From: Flavobacteriaceae bacterium
GTDB taxonomy: Bacteria > Bacteroidota > Bacteroidia > Flavobacteriales > Flavobacteriaceae
DNA length: 33,812 nucleotides
NCBI GenBank assembly: GCA_016649715.1
Contig: JAENXC010000014.1
Span: 1 to 33,812 of the forward strand
Reading direction: 5' to 3'
Shown: piece after piece, positions 31,994 to 33,812 of the stretch
How positions within the stretch are numbered: position 1 is the first letter of the stretch
How the letters are laid out: each line of letters starts with the position of its first letter
Position numbers and translations under genes: made by a program
The notes under the pieces: model-generated
Seen by the model: the letters and a program-made list of their open reading frames with translations, nothing else
What the model was told of the DNA's origin: nothing
Databases searched by the model: none

Positions 31994-32021
31994 CAAGTAT
32001 AATTTATTTTTGCAAGGCAAA
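31994..32021 (-). promoter_or_regulatory. Promoter-like site of porQ-cmk
   Basis: The minus strand reads TTTG (32021-32018), 16 nt, then TATACTTG (32001-31994), one mismatch from TAnnTTTG. It is 37 nt before the porQ start and after the lon stop. Confidence 0.45.
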
Positions 32022-32043
32022 GAAATCATTTGAGGATAACCGT

Positions 32044-33812
32044 TTAAAGTTTCTTGGCATTTTTCACTTTTTCCTTTGTCAAAGCAAAATTCAGCACCTC
32101 GCCCATATCTTTCACATAATGGAAGGTCAACCCTTTTAAATATTCAGGCTTTATTTCTCCAATATCAGATTTGTTGTCTTCGCAAAGCAGGATTTCCTTG
32201 ATACGGGCTCGTTTTGCAGCCAGAATTTTTTCCTTAATTCCACCAACGGGAAGCACTTTTCCACGAAGTGTAATTTCGCCCGTCATTGCGAGTGATTTCT
32301 TTACTTTTCGTTGTGTAAAAAGCGAAACTAAAGATGTGAGCATCGTTATTCCCGCACTCGGCCCATCCTTCGGCGTTGCGCCCTCGGGCACGTGGATGTG
32401 GACGTTGTATTGTTCAAAAATATCGGAATTAATGCCCAATTGCTCTGCGTTAGATTTTATGTATTCCAAAGCGATAGTAGCCGATTCCTTCATTACTTTC
32501 CCAAGGTTTCCGGTCATATTTAGCGTGCCTTTTCCTTTGGAAAGTGCAGATTCAATAAAAAGAATATCGCCGCCAACCCTCGTCCACGCAAGTCCTGTTA
32601 CTACACCAGCAACATCATTGTTTTCGTATTTATCGCGTTCCATTCTTGGGGCGCCCAATACTTCCACAATAATTTCATTGGTCACTTTCACTTTGTATTT
32701 TTCCTCCATTGCAATTTTCATAGCAGCGTAACGGACCATTTTTGCAATCTGTTTTTCCAATCCACGTACTCCGCTTTCACGGGTGTAACCTTCCACAATT
32801 TTTTCGAGTTGTGGTTTGGCTATTTTCAATGCAGCGGTATCCATTCCGTGTTCTTTCAATTGCTTTGGAAGCAGATGGCGTTTTCCAATTTCCACTTTTT
32901 CCTCAACCGTATAACCCGTAACATTTATGATTTCCATTCGGTCGAGCAGTGCAGGCTGAATGGTGCTCAAACTGTTGGAAGTGGCAACGAACATTACCTT
33001 GGAAAGGTCATAACCGAGTTCCAAAAAGTTGTCGTAAAACGAATTGTTTTGTTCGGGATCCAGCACTTCCAGCATTGCCGAAGAAGGATCTCCTTGGTGT
33101 CCTACGGAAATTTTATCTATTTCGTCCAAAACAAAAACAGGATTACTGGTGCCAGCCTTTTTTATGCTTTGCACAATCCTTCCGGGCATTGCGCCAATGT
33201 ATGTTTTTCGGTGCCCGCGAATTTCGGCTTCATCGCGAAGTCCGCCCAGACTCATTCGTACATATTTCCTGCCCAAAGCCTCTGCGATGGATTTTCCCAA
33301 AGAGGTTTTTCCAACTCCCGGTGGGCCGTAAAGACAGAGTATGGGCGATTTCATATCGTTTCGCAGTTTCAGGACCGCCAAATATTCAATGATCCGTTGT
33401 TTAACATCTTCAAGTCCGAAGTGGTCGCGGTCCAGAATTTTTCGTGCGCGCTTTAAATCGAATTTATCTTTGCTGTATTTGTTCCACGGAAGTTCCAAAA
33501 GCAAATCGAGGTAGTTGCGCTGAATGCTGTATTCCGCTACTTGCGGGTTCATTCGCTGCATTTTGGCGAGTTCTTTCTGAAAATGTTTGTCAACTTCCTT
33601 GCTCCACTTTTTGGATTTGGAACGATTGTGCATCTCCTCTATTTCTTCTTCCATGGTTGAACCACCAAGCTCTTCCTGAATGGTTTTCATCTGTTGGTGA
33701 AGAAAATACTCGCGCTGTTGCTGGTTTATGTCGCTCTGCACCTTACTCTGAATATCGTTGCGGAGCGAAAGCTTCTGGATTTCCATGTTCATATAGCGCA
33801 ATGTTGCCAGTG
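32044..33812 (-). CDS. lon: Lon protease, C-terminal part (runs off window end)
   Basis: Lon is an ATP-dependent cytoplasmic protease that degrades misfolded and regulatory proteins. The open frame continues past the window edge, so the N-terminal substrate domain is missing. Visible are the helical part ([20 protein letters not shown]), the AAA module with Walker [12 protein letters not shown] (near 33327) and Walker [11 protein letters not shown], the sensor regions, and the protease domain with the catalytic Ser in DGPSAGITM and Lys in [12 protein letters not shown]. About 589 codons are present, compared with about 800 for a whole Lon. The chain ends EKVKNAKKL. It is upstream of porQ on the same strand. 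Confidence 0.96.
   Translation of the reverse strand, partial: LATLRYMNMEIQKLSLRNDIQSKVQSDINQQQREYFLHQQMKTIQEELGGSTMEEEIEEMHNRSKSKKWSKEVDKHFQKELAKMQRMNPQVAEYSIQRNYLDLLLELPWNKYSKDKFDLKRARKILDRDHFGLEDVKQRIIEYLAVLKLRNDMKSPILCLYGPPGVGKTSLGKSIAEALGRKYVRMSLGGLRDEAEIRGHRKTYIGAMPGRIVQSIKKAGTSNPVFVLDEIDKISVGHQGDPSSAMLEVLDPEQNNSFYDNFLELGYDLSKVMFVATSNSLSTIQPALLDRMEIINVTGYTVEEKVEIGKRHLLPKQLKEHGMDTAALKIAKPQLEKIVEGYTRESGVRGLEKQIAKMVRYAAMKIAMEEKYKVKVTNEIIVEVLGAPRMERDKYENNDVAGVVTGLAWTRVGGDILFIESALSKGKGTLNMTGNLGKVMKESATIALEYIKSNAEQLGINSDIFEQYNVHIHVPEGATPKDGPSAGITMLTSLVSLFTQRKVKKSLAMTGEITLRGKVLPVGGIKEKILAAKRARIKEILLCEDNKSDIGEIKPEYLKGLTFHYVKDMGEVLNFALTKEKVKNAKKL

Noticed and set aside
32809-33456. 215-codon plus-strand frame over lon
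   Set aside because: Antisense to conserved Lon AAA motifs; no independent support.

Overview
The window reads as chromosomal DNA of a Bacteroidota bacterium of the family Flavobacteriaceae. The evidence is a fused LpxC-FabZ gene, two type IX secretion (T9SS) genes (porX, porQ), a CorA/PRODH/Lrp/Lon set of flavobacterial type, lipoproteins with short Bacteroidota-style signal peptides, and TAnnTTTG-type -7 promoter elements in front of many genes. No rRNA, tRNA, CRISPR array, transposase, integrase or phage gene was seen. A genus cannot be fixed from the sequence alone.

Layout. 1-3500: a partial conserved hypothetical gene, an array of 11-bp repeats, a lone degenerate DEAD-box domain protein, thiE with a palindromic element inserted in frame, a 74-aa hypothetical gene, msrA and a lipoprotein cytochrome c. 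3500-9600: corA, a Na+:solute symporter, then a prohibitin-like SPFH protein and a membrane von Willebrand A protein in one transcription unit. 9700-18650 (all minus strand): fabG, sucD, an NTF2-like protein, a second LpxD-like acyltransferase, efp, lpxA, lpxC-fabZ, lpxD and an HD phosphohydrolase. This is the lipid A core cluster with elongation factor P embedded in it. 18800-23700 (plus strand): porX, tsaE, a noncoding stretch with a possible 13-aa peptide, a small lipoprotein overlapping a four-helix membrane protein, alanine dehydrogenase and a DUF4258-like protein. 23800-28900: proline dehydrogenase divergent from aroB, a 97-aa acidic protein, a DinB-like protein, an Lrp-type regulator and an M14 carboxypeptidase. 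29168-33812: an HTH regulator and a lipoprotein on plus, then lon (partial), porQ and cmk on minus.

How the genes work together: lpxA, lpxC and lpxD make the UDP-diacylglucosamine precursor of lipid A, and fabZ/fabG serve the fatty-acid chain supply. PorX and PorQ belong to the T9SS, which exports proteins across the outer membrane; PorX is its cytoplasmic regulator and PorQ an outer-membrane component. Alanine and proline dehydrogenase plus an Lrp-type regulator suggest amino-acid catabolism under local control, although the link is inferred from proximity only.

The most unusual signal is a family of CCTGCC...GGCAGG palindromes. Three copies (2133-2161, 10484-10511, 17208-17229) lie in the same orientation as the next gene, with 28, 29 and 31 nt between stem and start codon, each inside a short ORF that ends at or just before that start. 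Two further palindromes of this type lie in frame inside thiE and the HTH gene. This looks like a dispersed element that either favours 5' leaders or has been retained there for an effect on expression.
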